From Cordilura impudica (taxonomy: Eukaryota > Arthropoda > Insecta > Diptera > Scathophagidae), in contig OY821522.1 of assembly GCA_963682025.1 (NCBI GenBank), positions 29,066,959 through 29,130,958 of the forward strand: DNA of 64,000 bases, read 5' to 3'. Each line of letters begins with the position of its first letter. The stretch's first letter is position 1. The notes below the pieces were generated by a model that did no database searches, was not told where the DNA came from, and saw only the letters and a list, made by a program, of their open reading frames with translations. The position numbers were made by a program, and so were the translations under genes. Below are positions 1-11,223 of the stretch, piece by piece.

Positions 1-57
1 TTTTTTATCCGAACATAAAATAAATTGAAAATTTAAATTTAATTCAACACTGACCGC

Positions 58-73
58 CCTGTCACGGTCGCCA
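58..73 (-). promoter_or_regulatory. Primer binding site, tRNA-Arg type
   Basis: On the minus strand the sequence is TGGCGACCGTGACAGG, the primer site known from the mdg1/412 group, complementary to the 3' end of a tRNA-Arg. Reverse transcription of the element would start here. Its four-base spacing from the LTR end at 78 fits this group. Confidence 0.88.
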
Positions 74-77
74 AAAA

Positions 78-327
78 TGTTTGATAAAAAATTAAAGTTA
101 ATTAAAAATAACTAGAAATTATCAAACGCACTGTATTGTATTTTAATGTTGTTTATTTAATGTTTCAACTACTACTACTTTTCTTAAAACTAATTTACAA
201 TTTATATATGAAGATCACAAGACAAAGTAAATAACACCCAATAACATGACAGACGTATGTATATTGTGTTAGCGTACCAACAGTATTTGTTGTTGGTTAG
301 CTAACTACAATATACAACACCCCTACA
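78..327 (-). repeat. 5' LTR of an mdg1/412-like LTR retrotransposon (body off the left edge)
   Basis: Read on the minus strand this 250-bp segment starts TGTAGGGG and ends CAAACA, the TG...CA layout of an LTR. It holds an AATAAA-type signal in its second half. Four bases further inside lies a clear tRNA-Arg-type primer site, so this is the 5' LTR and the internal region runs leftwards out of the window. The partner LTR is not visible, so the 4-bp duplication (AGAA, 328-331) cannot be confirmed. Confidence 0.82.
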
Positions 328-2253
328 AGAAATGAATGACTGAAACTAACACATAAACAATTTTTGTACTAACACACTTGCAGTTTTTTTCGATTTGAAA
401 AACATATGACTGTAATTGTTGCTGTTGTAGGTGTTTTTTTTTTTTTAGAGTTTAATATGAAAAATGACTGCCCATATGCAAAAATTTATAGAGGTGTTGT
501 CCAATGACTTTGCCTCCTCCCAGGATTCTAATAAAAGAAAGAGATGTTCCATTGGCTTGGCGGCTACAAGTTTAGGTTTAGGAAAGGTAAGTAATTAATT
601 AAATTAAAAATTCAAGTTAATTTTTGTTGTTTCTCTAGTACTCTTCTAAATATGTCAGTGAATTCGTTAGTGCCATTCTCAATTGTGGTGGCACGTCCCT
701 CTATTATACCCTTCCACGATTTATTTTTTGCTCGCGTCTTGTGGCCTATTCTTGTTGGATCGTTTACTTAAAGATATTGCTGTAGAATCTTCACAAACTT
801 TCAATCAAGAAGCTTTTATACCTCAGGAAACGCATTTATGTAAAGAATTGTATTGTGCGACAATATGTTATATCCTGGATTTCGATTGTGAATGCTGTAC
901 CAGCAAATAATATGGTTATCTATTTGGTATTATTGATGTTGGAAGATAATACACAAGAAATACAAATTTATGAAACTACGCTGACACAGTTTATCAATCG
1001 ATTCGTAATGATTACAGTTCAGTGCGCATGGAAGTCACTATAAATATATTGTTAATACATGCGCAATCACCAAATGAACTTATTAAGGTAATGCACTGAC
1101 ATTTTATTAAAAATTCTAGCAACAAAAAATTCTAGAAACAAAGTAAATCTTCCTTGCATAATTTTACACTTATCCTTATATATATCTTTCAGTCTGTTGC
1201 CATAACATGGATATGGTTTTTTTAATATTTGGCTCGAATGTTTTAATTTATGCCATTCTGGAATATAGTGTCTGGAATGTAATGTTGATAATATGAAGAA
1301 TATTAAGGAATGTGCAGTATCCATAAACTCGTCCATAATGAAATTAGTTTTCAAAAGAATAAAGATCTCAAAATACTGAACAAATTGATTTATGGAGGTA
1401 TTTTCACACTATCTCACACACCGTTCTGTACAAACAATTTTCCAAATGAAGTGTATCAGTTTTGGCCGAAATTGTTAATTCACAACACTCAAAAGGTGAG
1501 CTTTAATATAAATTGTTGATATATATGTGTTATAATATATTGTTTTCTTTAAGAAGCTACTGATTGCAATAAGGCCCATTACCGCAAAGCAAAGTTGTTT
1601 AAACATTCAACATTGTCTCAAAGTTATCGGCGCGTTTCGGAATTGGTGATATTGTTGTGTTTTTAATATTTTAATGTTTAATGTTTATTTCTATTTTTGA
1701 ATTTTTGGTTTTTAATACAATAAATAAAAAAAATAATAAGTCGTGTTTCATTATAATCAAGCGTGACCGGTCAGCGATGCTGGATATAACCATCATCGTT
1801 GACTACTAAACAGCGGTAGAGTGAGCAGTTCAGATATATATTCTATGGTTTACAAACTTTAATAGGTTAGAGTAAGATGCAAAATCACATGTACACAAAA
1901 GTTTCGGTCAGTTTTGGCACATTTGCCTTAATAAAATGAAACTTTGTTGTACGCGATGACCGACACTTCAGTCAGTAGTGACGGTCATATCACCGGTCAA
2001 ATGACCGTCACTGTTCTTGTAGGGACGTAAACAAGTAGGGAAAGGGATAGACAAACAACAAAACAATAACAGTGACGACACCATCAACAGTGATGGGACC
2101 CTGATTAGTGATCTGACCCGACACATATAATAGCATTTTTAGTAAAATCAATTCATAAAACTAAGTAAAATAGATTACAGTAAAAGCGTTGATAAAGTTA
2201 TACCGATACCAAATGATGTTAACTAAAAGTTTTAAAAAATAAAATATTATTAT
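328..2253. other. Unassigned interval with a possible decayed spliced gene
   Basis: No recognisable gene. On the plus strand, 464-585 reads as an open stretch ending at a GTAAGT donor; 642-780 is open after a TTTCTCTAG acceptor; 993-1087 is open and ends at a GTAATG donor; and 1310-1519 is open. Stops and frame changes lie between them. Together they look like a rotted, intron-containing gene or an unknown transposon, but I recognise no family. Bases 335-436 recur at 20950-21026, so part of the interval is a dispersed repeat. A short perfect hairpin lies at 1977-2012. Confidence 0.35.
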
Positions 2254-2831
2254 TGAACCAGTTGGAGTGAGTGGACCAACTGTTTATATATATATTGATG
2301 GTAGTTATATCTGTATAATTGGAGATGGAATTTGTTCCGGGAGGTTCTATTGAGGAATGAATAAAAATGGGATTTTCCTTAAAGTATTTATTGCAATTTG
2401 TCACGGGTTCACAAATTACATTAAATCTCAAGAAATTTTTAGGGGATTTAGGAATAAAGAAATTGAAAATAAAGGAAACAATTAGTTTTGGGTTTTAATT
2501 GTAACTTATTTATTTTTTAAGATGCTCACCGTAGTCGTGTTAGATTCCAAGTGAAATTACTTGTTTTCAAAAGTAACTATTTAACTTCGGATTACATGCG
2601 TTATCATTTGTTGTTTGTATTTTAGAGTTTACATAATTTGTACTAAATTCTTAGGTATGATTACTTGTACAAAAAAAAGTATTAAATTCAAAAATATTTA
2701 TCGATACTTATTAAAACGTTTTGGTTAATGGATGAAATTCAAATTCATAATAATTATTTTTTTTTTATATAATACAAGAAATTATTTAATTTCATTTAAA
2801 GTTATGTTGACTAAAATAATGATTTTAGACA
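2254..2831 (-). repeat. 3' LTR of the BEL/Pao element
   Basis: Aligns along its whole length with 12844-13420, with scattered substitutions and small indels. On the minus strand it starts TGTCTAAAATC next to the purine tract and ends GTTCA at 2254, where the ATTAT target duplication follows. Confidence 0.92.
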
Positions 2832-2847
2832 TGGCGCCCCCCTTGCA
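2832..2847 (-). promoter_or_regulatory. Polypurine tract of the BEL/Pao element
   Basis: On the minus strand GCAAGGGGGGCGCCA abuts the first base of the 3' LTR. A G-rich run in this position would prime plus-strand DNA synthesis in LTR elements. The call rests on position and base composition. Confidence 0.65.
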
Positions 2848-2857
2848 CTTGTGCAAT

Positions 2858-3322
2858 TTAAGAGGTTGCTTGAGCACAAAGAACTTGCGCAAGGGAACGT
2901 ATGGCTTCATGAGTGATGTGCTGGTTTGGAACTACCTGCTCCGGTTTGTTGTTCATTGATTGTTGCTGTTGATTTTTTGTTTTTTGTTGTTTATTTAACT
3001 TTTTTCTTAAATCAGGATTCCTTACGCTGCTTGGATGGAGAAGAGTGTGGTGGTAGCTGTCACATTTATCGGTATCGTTTGACTGGCAAGCCCTTAGGTC
3101 ATGACTTTTAGCTAAGCAGTTTTCACAATAGTTGTATCTGTGAACAACACGGTACCTCTCTCTCAGGTTCATCTTGAGGAATCTTCGGCAAAATCGGATG
3201 GAATGGAATTTTTTGCATACCATGCATTGGTGAAGATCTGGATCACGGCGATGATTATAACGATTGGTGGTTCTGTTGCTGATTGTTCCTCTTGTGCTTC
3301 GTCTTGTGTTTCTAGAGTTTAA
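2858..3322 (-). CDS. Extra zinc-knuckle (Gag-like) ORF between integrase and the 3' LTR
   Basis: The ATG-initiated ORF is 2858-3223 (121 residues), but the same frame stays open upstream for some 90 bases, so the true start may be elsewhere or spliced. It has a Cys-rich segment of the form CxxC...FHSIRFC, then CENCLAKSHDLRAC and a YHHTLLHP motif. This is the pattern of the Cys/His region found in Gag of BEL/Pao elements and in many related small fly proteins. A Gln/Asn-rich linker and a short helical tail follow. The element already has a Gag zinc-knuckle region at 7451-7729, so this one is additional and sits where env or an accessory gene lies in some elements. Whether it is a captured Gag piece, an accessory protein or part of a spliced product cannot be decided from sequence alone. 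Confidence 0.6.
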   Translation of the reverse strand, partial: LNSRNTRRSTRGTISNRTTNRYNHRRDPDLHQCMVCKKFHSIRFCRRFLKMNLRERYRVVHRYNYCENCLAKSHDLRACQSNDTDKCDSYHHTLLHPSSVRNPDLRKKLNKQQKTKNQQQQSMNNKPEQVVPNQHITHEAIRSLAQVLCAQATS

Positions 3323-3418
3323 AAAGAGCCAAATTAAGAAATAAATGGTGGTAGTGATTTTTTGAGAAGTGAGTTATGGGGATTTTATTTTGATATAAAA
3401 GATAAGTAAAATTAGGTT

Positions 3419-4390
3419 TTAATTTTGAATTGAGTCATTTTCATTCAGAAGCGGTAAAATGCAAAGTTTAACTAATGGTTGAGTGATAATCCCAGTAGCA
3501 ATTCGTACGTCGGCAACTCGTACATGCTTGTCAGGATCGACATGAGTTGCAACTATCCTACCTAATCGCCATTCGTTAGGGGGTAATAAATAATCCATTA
3601 CGACTACTAAGTCACCCACTTTGATATTTGGTATTTCCGTTTTCCACTTGTATCTTTTTTGTAGTGCTATTAAATAATCTTCCTTCCACCTTATCGTAAA
3701 TTGATGATGGAGGGCTTTTAATTTCTCCCATCTATTTACAATAGATATTTTCTCTGAATTTGTATCTGGGAACGCAGTTATGGGTGCACCTCTTAGAAAA
3801 TGACCAGGAGTTAAAGCTGTCATATCTGAAGGACCTTCTGACATTGCCGAGATGGGACGTGAGTTTAAAACTCCTTAAATTCGAGCAAGAACAGTTGAAA
3901 ATTCTTCAAAATTGAACTTGTGAGATCCAGCTAACCGTTTAAAATGAAATTTGAAACCTTTGACGGCAGCTTCCCATAGACCTCCCATGTGAGGTGCATG
4001 AGGTGGGATAAAACTCCATTCAAACCCTTGAGTTATATATGTTTGAGCAATATCTGCTGAAGCAGTTTTTTTAAATGCAGCAAATTCTCGATTGAGTTCT
4101 CTGCTGGCACCAAGGAAGTTACGCCCATTATCTGAGACGATCCTGCGAGGGAGCCCCCGCCTCCCAACGAAACGTGCAAATGCAGCGCGAAAGGTCTTAA
4201 TAGACAAATCAGAGCATACTTCTAGGTGAATTGCCTTAGTACTGAAGCAGACAAATACGCTTACATATCCTTTAATATAAGGGGCGTTTCGTAAAGAAGA
4301 GGTCTTGAGATCGAATGGCCCAGCGAAATCTATACCTGTGGTTTGAAATGGAACAGAAATATTGCATCTATCTGGAGGTAATGGGCTCAT
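3419..4390 (-). pseudogene. BEL/Pao integrase core and C-terminal DUF5641-like domain
   Basis: Two consecutive minus-strand frames. 3875-4390 carries the integrase catalytic core: the first Asp in GIDFAGPF, the second in VSDNGRNF and the Glu in GGLWEAAVKG. 3419-3844 carries the tail typical of this superfamily (LTPGHFLRG near the start, then WRLGRIV and a chromatin- or DNA-binding-like end). A stop and frame change separate the two parts, and another separates the core from the upstream RNase H/zinc segment at 4433. Integrase would join the cDNA to the host chromosome in the nucleus. All three catalytic residues remain, but the protein cannot be made in one piece. Confidence 0.88.
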
Positions 4391-4432
4391 GATTTGTGAG
4401 CATTGTTTTTGTTCGAAAATTATGCAAGTCCT

Positions 4433-5707
4433 TCAGTGACGGATTATTTTCTTTATACGAGATTTTAAGCGTGAGATGTAGAACTCAGTTTGAACCATCA
4501 TGCACATTTGACTGCATTCAGCGTGTACTAAAAATGAGTGCAATTCAGACAAATACATTAGGCAGAGCCGAGAGTTGCCAGGTAATATCATAGGGTAACG
4601 CTCATTATAGGGGAGAGAGGAATTAGATAACCGACCATTTACTCTCATAACTTGATCCGAATCAATAAATGGATTTAATGGTTTTAATGAGCTCTTGTCT
4701 GATATTGGTTGAGAGTTTAAAATTAACCGATATTCTATACCATAAAACGATTTCTGAGCAAGTATGATGAGTCTCTTTTTGACAAACATGACCTCTGTAT
4801 GAGTAAGCTCTTGTTTTGAGTGCCTTGGGTGAGTTCTATGCTTGGATAAACAATTATTGACGAACCGAAAAGCATAGCATATTACACGCAAAGCCTTGTG
4901 GTATGAGGAGAACTGATCTAGGATGTCTCTTGTTTCAGTTGAAACGTGTAATGTCTGTACTTTTTTAACATTGTATTGAGTCTTTGTGGGCCTTAATGGA
5001 TTTTTATTTGGCCAATCTGCTGAAGGCTTAGTGAGCCATAATGGGCCATGCCACCATAATAAGTAAACTGCTAGATCTTGGGGTCTACAACCGCGGGTTC
5101 CCAGATCAGCTGGGTTATCTTGAGTGGGAACATGACGCCATGTTACATTGGGTAAGAGTTTATGAATTTGGGCTATACGATTAGCCACATATGTTTCCCA
5201 AGTTGAAGGCGGCTTAGACAACCATGCCAATACAATTGAGGACTCTGTCCACATAATGACTTCAGATTCATTCCAATTAAGAGAAGTAATAACGTGATTT
5301 ACTAAATTAGCAAGTAACACGGCTCCATTGAGTTCTAGTCGAGGTAAGCAAACTGTTTGCAAGGGGGCAACTTTGCTTTTAGCTACGAGTAAGTTTGAAA
5401 AAGCAGTGAATTCGAAGTTTTGACATCTAATGTAGACTGCCGCACAGTATGCGGCTTTGGAAGCATCAGAAAACCCGTGAATTTATATGGTGTCTGTAGG
5501 TTTATATTGGAGCCATCTTGGGATAACGATATCTTCCACATGAGAAAGATCGTAGAGAAGATTTTCCCATTTATTAAGAGCATCAGAGCTCACACTTTGA
5601 TCCCAATCGGTACCCTCTGACCAAAGTTGCTGCATAAGCATTTTTGCTCTAATAATTACTGGGGTTATCCAACCAACCGGGTCAAACAGTTTTGCTACAG
5701 CGGACAA
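4433..5707 (-). pseudogene. BEL/Pao RNase H region and integrase zinc-binding start
   Basis: 5483-5707 contains the conserved post-RT segment LFDPVGWITPV and LW...DWD seen in BEL/Pao polymerases. 4433-5362 continues with [27 protein letters not shown] and [15 protein letters not shown], the RNase H-like part, followed by a segment with a His-rich motif before the integrase core. The two frames are separated by stops near 5370-5480. RNase H removes RNA from the RNA:DNA hybrid during reverse transcription. Confidence 0.87.
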
Positions 5708-6706
5708 TATTGTACGTTTTGTAACCTTTGTCGATTTAATAAATGAAGTGAAAGAGTAACTAAAAGAATCGGTCAGAGCATTCCATTTGATTCCTAAAGT
5801 TTAAGTTGTACTGGATTCGTGTAATCGGAGCATATCGTAATCGTAGAAATCTTCCGGTGGAAAATGAGATATTAACTTCTTTAAGGGAAATCCCGCTGAT
5901 TTAAGAGCCCAAATGAGTTCGGTTTGAGCTTTTAGCGCGTCATTAACTGTGTGACCACCTGATAACACGTCGTCAACGTAAGTTTCCTTTCGTAAAATTA
6001 AGCTTGCTTTGGGATATTGTGCTTCAGCGTCACTTGCAAGCTGTAGTAGCGTTCGGATCGCTAAAATGGAGCACAGTTGACTCCAAAAGTAACTGTATTC
6101 AACTGGTAATCTGTAAAAGGCCCATTTATCTTATTTTGGAAAAGAATTCGTTGATACGATCTGTCTTTGGGGTGAACTAAAATTTGACGGTACATTTTCT
6201 GTATATCGCCATTGAAAACATATCGATATTTTCGCCAGTTGAGTATGACATTCATAACGCCCTGCTGAAGAGTAGGTCCTGGGTATAAAACATCATTTAG
6301 TGAAAACCCTGACTTTGTCTTTCGAGAAGCGTTAAAAACCACCCTAACTTTAGTCGTTTTATGTTCGGGGCGTATCACGGCGTGGTGTGGCAATGGAGCA
6401 GAAATATTTTCCATCTAAACTTATTTCACGGAAAGATGTTTTTTGCATGTGATGAAGTGTTAAATACTCTTCGAGAACTGAATTATATTGCTTAAAAAGT
6501 TCATAATCCTTAGAAAGCGATTTTTGCATACGAGAATATTTACCAAGAGCCAAATTTCGAGACGCACTTAGAAAAACAGAGTCCGGAAACTCTTTTTTGA
6601 TGGGAAGTCTTACCATATATCTTCCGTCTGGCTCTCGAGTTGTAGTTTTCTTATAAAATTGTTCGCAATATTCGTCGTCTTTTGAGATATGAATTGCTGG
6701 AGGCAA
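5708..6706 (-). pseudogene. BEL/Pao reverse transcriptase with upstream linker
   Basis: 6359-6706 is the linker with REPDGRYMVRLP, common upstream of RT in this superfamily. 6061-6414 carries RT blocks VRVVFNAS, SLNDVLYPGP and the first catalytic Asp in VFNGDIQKMYRQI. After 6061 the frame is lost, yet the YVDD catalytic box is still readable at 5969-5980 in another frame (YVDDVLSGG). At least two frameshifts and several stops are present between 5708 and 6414, so this is a dead copy. Confidence 0.88.
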
Positions 6707-7229
6707 TTCTTCCTGCTCCCAGAATTTCCGCCGTTTCGGACGGGACTACAGATGTAGTGAATGTGTGGAGTGCTTTACCATTAACGGGGCCACTAAGTAC
6801 CCAACCAAATATGATGTTATAAGCAGAAGCTAGCCCACAAACATTTTTTTTATTACCGTTAATATTAATAAATCGTTCGGAATCATTTCCGACAATGAGG
6901 TCAATTTTTGATGAGTGATTGAAACCGGGGTCTGCCAAATCAAGATTTAGCAGATCTGGAGACGGTTGAACCTCAAATGAGATTGCTGGAATATGTTTTG
7001 TGACTTTTGGCAAAATTATAGCACTTATGGAAAATTTTAAATTACGTTTTTTAGAATACAGAACGAGATCGCATTCTTTGGTTGCCGATTGAGCTTGGCC
7101 TCCAATACCAAAGATTTGCACATGTGATTCTCGAGACGGTAGTTGTAGCCTGTTTCCTATTTTTTCGGACAAAAATGTCCTTTGGGAACCTGGGTCTATG
7201 AGAGCTTGAACCGTGAATAATTCTCCCAT
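6651..7229 (-). pseudogene. BEL/Pao aspartic protease (DUF1758-like)
   Basis: The open stretch of 192 codons has the retropepsin-type active-site region ALIDPGSQRTFLS, then DLIVGND and a FGWVLSGP motif that together mark the BEL/Pao protease. A Pro follows the catalytic Asp where Ser, Thr or Ala is usual, so activity may be affected. The frame overlaps the linker ORF at 6651-6706, which points to a frameshift. The protease would cleave the Gag-Pol precursor. Confidence 0.82.
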
Positions 7230-7450
7230 GTGTTCAATATAAACTAAAGCAGTACGCAGTAAAATATAATCACTATTTACTGAGACGTTAGCATGTACAT
7301 GATCATTATGAGGTTTATCAGAGTTGGATGCAAGAACTGAATCATTTTGAGCGCGCTCATGAGACTCTTACCTAATTTGTTTCGAATTGGTGGATTGAAA
7401 TTTAGGAGGTTGAGTGAAATTTAAAGAACTTTGTGGGGGGTTACTGGTTT

Positions 7451-8305
7451 TTACCAAATGTAGCAATGAGTGATGATGCATTTTACAAATGAAGCAAGTA
7501 TTTTTGCAAGACAATTGTTACAAATTTTATTGGCTGAAACAAATTCAACTCGTTGTTGAACTGTGAATTTTCTAAATTTGGGACATAATCGTAAGTTATG
7601 ATCTCCATTGCATACTTCACAACCTATTATGAGCTTTTCGTGGCATGAGTATGATTGGCTTTTTTGTTGTGGTGTGTTTTGGAGACTTAAACGTTCTTTA
7701 GTTATTTTCATGTTAGAAATCCGCTCCACTGCTTCGTATCTGTCAATAAGAAACTCTTCTAACTAAGCCCACCGTAGTAACTCACGATTAGATTTCAGAG
7801 ATTGTTCCCAAAGTGCAAGGGTTTCATTAGGAAGCTTCGAACAGATAAGGTATACAATAAAGGAATCACAATTTTCGGTGCTAACGTTTAACGTTTTGAG
7901 AGTTTGTAAACCGTCATACAGTACAGTAGAATGAATTCTCTGAAGTGATTTGCTGTCCTCTGAGGAAGCTACTGGGATGTTGAACAAGATTTGAAGTTGG
8001 TGATAAACTTGAACTCTTTTGTTTTCGTAACGTGCCTTAAGAGCGTTTCACGCGAGGTTGAAGCTATCATCGCAGAGTGGGTAACGTTTTACGATTGCTC
8101 CTGCATCACGAGCTGTTTTGTTCCTTAAATGGAAGAGTTTTACCACTGGTGGACAATTTGTACCATTAATGTACACCGCTGGGAACATATCACGGAATGC
8201 CGGCCAGTTTTCATAGCTACTTTCAAAGACTTCCGTGTCGCATGGTGGAAGTTTGATGCTGGTGGTTGAGTTTTGAAACGATATGTTTTGAGGAGTTGAG
8301 CTCAT
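7451..8305 (-). pseudogene. BEL/Pao Gag (DUF1759-like capsid plus zinc knuckle)
   Basis: Three pieces run in order on the minus strand. 8048-8305 has the DUF1759-like start (LPPCDTEVFES, NWPAFRDMF, KLFHLRNKT). 7763-7987 is the middle of the capsid-like region (NVSTENCDSF, KLPNETLALWE). 7451-7729 has Cys/His motifs (CEVCNGDHNLRLCPKF and CNNCL). Stops and frame changes separate the pieces. The frame is also open for about 100 bases upstream of 8305 without an ATG, so the start is uncertain. Gag would form the particle shell and bind the RNA. Confidence 0.82.
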
Positions 8306-9573
8306 GCGAGCGGTAATGTCTTGAGATGATGAACCGACTTTTGTAATTTTAAGAAGGTCAACAATATGCGATTTACATACGTAAAAGGAATCTGAACACG
8401 CATTGAAATTAACTTTCCTTTAAATCATTACTACTGTCAGAGGGTGGCGAGAGCATGAGATTTTCATATGATAATTCTAACCTTCCCTTCTATTGAACTA
8501 TCTCTTGGATTGCTCATGTTGTTTTCTTTTCTTTTGCTTCCCGAAAGAGTTATAGATTATTGTTTAAATTGTGTGAAATTTGAATTTCAATTAAATGGGT
8601 CGGTTTTCCTTTTATAATTTTTGATTTAAATTCAATTTAATTTCCAGAAAATATTCCAAAAGTTGATTAATTGGAAATATTTTCGATGCAAAAATTTTCG
8701 ATTATTGAAGTCTGGTATTGTCAAAGTTTTTTGACAATTAGATTGGAAAGGTATTGAAAATATAACAAGAGTTGTAGATTATTTGAATCTACTATTGCCG
8801 AAAATATTTTGGCAATTAGATTATAAAAGTAAACTCGGCAAGTTTTTTAAAATCAGATTTTCACTGTAAACGTAGTTGTGTTGTAGATTATTCGAATCTA
8901 CTGTTACATACAAATATTTAGATGTAATTAGATCAATTTAATGAGATTTGAAAAACGAGATGTAAGTGATTTTTCCTTTAATTAATATTAAGGAACTAAA
9001 TTGAGATTATGTTGTTCATATGACACATACATTTAGAAAAAAGGTTTTTAAAGGGTTAATATAGTGTTAACGCTTTAATTTATCATTAACAAATACCAGT
9101 GAATATATATATATATTGTTTAAACAATTTAGTTTGTAAATTTGAAATTATAATTTATTGCTGAGTTGTTCTCCATTTATTTTTCCTCTTTACCGAAGTT
9201 CCAAGAATACATTAAATTTCAACAATATTGAGAAAACGAAATGTTTAAAATTTAAAAAAAAAATTTTTTTTTTTTCAAAGTATTTTCGATGGTATTCTTC
9301 GAAAATCAAATTATTTGTCCATTCGATATATAATTCGATTTAATGGTACTTGTTCATTGTGAATAATTTAAATTCTGCATTGAACCTTAGGATGAAGTTT
9401 GATGTACCATTAGTTTTTTTTGAAAAAAAAATTAAAAACGTGAAAAAAACTAGCTTTTGTTAGCAATTTCAACTGATGATTTTTAATAATCATATTTTAA
9501 TCAGAGAAATTTATTACCAATAGGCAATCCTCTAAAAAAATTTAAAATGTTCACTTTTGATTTTATTGATATA
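8306..9573. other. BEL/Pao leader, left part
   Basis: AT-rich, no convincing ORF. Lies between the gag start and the nested Tc1 element, inside the BEL/Pao element. The phrase TTGAAATCTACTNTTG-like recurs loosely around 8700-8920 (runs reading 'gattatt(t)gaa tctact'), suggesting a short degenerate internal repeat of about 90 bp. Confidence 0.45.
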
Positions 9574-11223
9574 CAGTAAGCGAAATAACTAAATGTGCAT
9601 AGACTGTTTTTACATGTTTAACTCCCCGTATTTTAATAATGCAACTAACTGTAAAATTTAAGTATGCAAAAATGTTAACGATTCTCTGCACATTGTTGTG
9701 TTAAATTATATTAATATTTCGCTCTCTCAATAGTACCGTTATCAGAAGTTGTTCTTAGTTATCACTTCATTGTCAATAGAAATAATTATATGTGCACTGA
9801 TATTTAAGCGTGCAAATGCGAGGTTTATTTAATTATAATTGTGAGTTTTTAATCGGAACTAACAAAAAAGGTAAAATACAATGATTTTATGTTAATTAAA
9901 ACGAGTTTTTATAATTTTACCATTTGATATAGAGAAATATGCCTCGTGGGTGTTCATTGAGTGAATCTCAACAGATTAAAATTGAAAATTTGTATGAAAC
10001 TGGCTCAAATATTTAAAACAATTTCGGAGACGATTAAGGGACATAGAAATACGATAACAAACTTCCTGAAAAATCCCATGAATTATGGTTGTACCAAACG
10101 AAGTGGTCGCAAGCCAACTGTTAACGATAGAAGTTAAAGGTAAATTTGGCCCTTAGCTGCTTTATAAAGCAAGAGTGCTGTATAGAGAAAGCATCAATTG
10201 GGGCTAAATATAACCAAAAAGGATAGTTCAACATATATTAAGCACCAGTGAACATTTTCTATATCGAAAACGATTGCCCAAACCAAAACTATCGAAGAAG
10301 CACAAAGTTCCTAGAATGGAATTCGCAGAAGCACACAAATTTTAGGACGATGTGTAGAAATCCGTTATTTTTTCAGATGAGAAAAAATTTAATTTACATC
10401 CCTGATTGTTGCCAAATGAGTTGGTAAGACCTAAGGCTTCCCCGTCAAACACGCTGTGCACGCAACTTTCAAGGAGGGTCGGTTATGTTGTGGACCGCAT
10501 TTGGGTATCGTGGAAAGAGCAACATTTGCTTTATTTCAGATAAAATGAATGCTGGATGATATGTAGAACTTCTTGATTCTGAGTTAATTGAACTTGCAGG
10601 TGAAAACTATGGTAATAGTTGGGCATTTCAGCAGGACAATGCATCCATACACAATGCCAAACACAAAAAATTTTTTGAATAGAGAAATATCTCCGTATAG
10701 AAGTGGCCTGCGGTGAGTCTGGATTTAAATCCGATAGAAAATTTATGGGGCATATTGTCCAATGCAGTTTACAAAAATCGAAGGCAGTTTGACAATTTAA
10801 GATCACTTAAAACTGCCATTGAAGAAGAATGGACTGAACTGGACGAAGCTATCTTGCGCCGCCTTATTGATTCAATGCCACGATGGATAACTAGTGTGCA
10901 AATTAACAGAGGAGGTCATACTAAATATTAGCTTACAAAAATAAAGATTTTTTTATGTATCTTGTTAACTAGGATTGAAATAAAATAAAAATTTAAATTT
11001 TGCACATATAATTATTTCTATTGGCAATGAAGTGATAACTAAGAACACCTTCTGATAACGGTACTAATGAGAGAGCGAATTACTAATATAATTTAACTCA
11101 ACAATGTGCAGAGAATCGTAAACATTTTTGCATAATTAAATTTTACCGTTAGTTGCATTATTAAAATACGGAGAATTAAACACGTAGAAACAGTCTATGC
11201 ACATATAGTTATTTCGCTTACTG
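9574..11223 (+). mobile_element. Tc1-like DNA transposon with 223-bp terminal inverted repeats, nested in the BEL leader
   Basis: The ends are inverted copies of each other: 9574-9796 and 11001-11223, starting CAGTAAGCGAAATAACT, with only scattered mismatches. A TA dinucleotide flanks each end (9572-9573 and 11224-11225), the target duplication of the Tc1/mariner group. The 1650-bp size and long inverted repeats fit long-TIR fly Tc1 elements such as the Minos/Paris type, though I do not assign a family. It lies inside the BEL/Pao leader and so is younger than that insertion. Confidence 0.93.
9939..10931 (+). pseudogene. Tc1-like transposase, decayed
   Basis: The start MPRGCSLSESQQ and a helix-turn-helix region (KRSGRKPTVNDR) are readable but soon broken by stops. 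Further on FSDEKKFNL, GGSVMLW, QQDNASIHNAK (second catalytic Asp) and DLNPIENLWG (third acidic residue, Glu) follow in the order typical of the DD34E family. The last 72 codons (10713-10931) are open to the natural end. At least five stops or frameshifts occur upstream, so no active enzyme can be made. Confidence 0.9.

Noticed and set aside
2832..2845. TGGCGCC after the left repeat as a plus-strand primer site
   Set aside because: The element's genes are on the minus strand and a better primer site abuts the other LTR; on the minus strand this is the purine tract.
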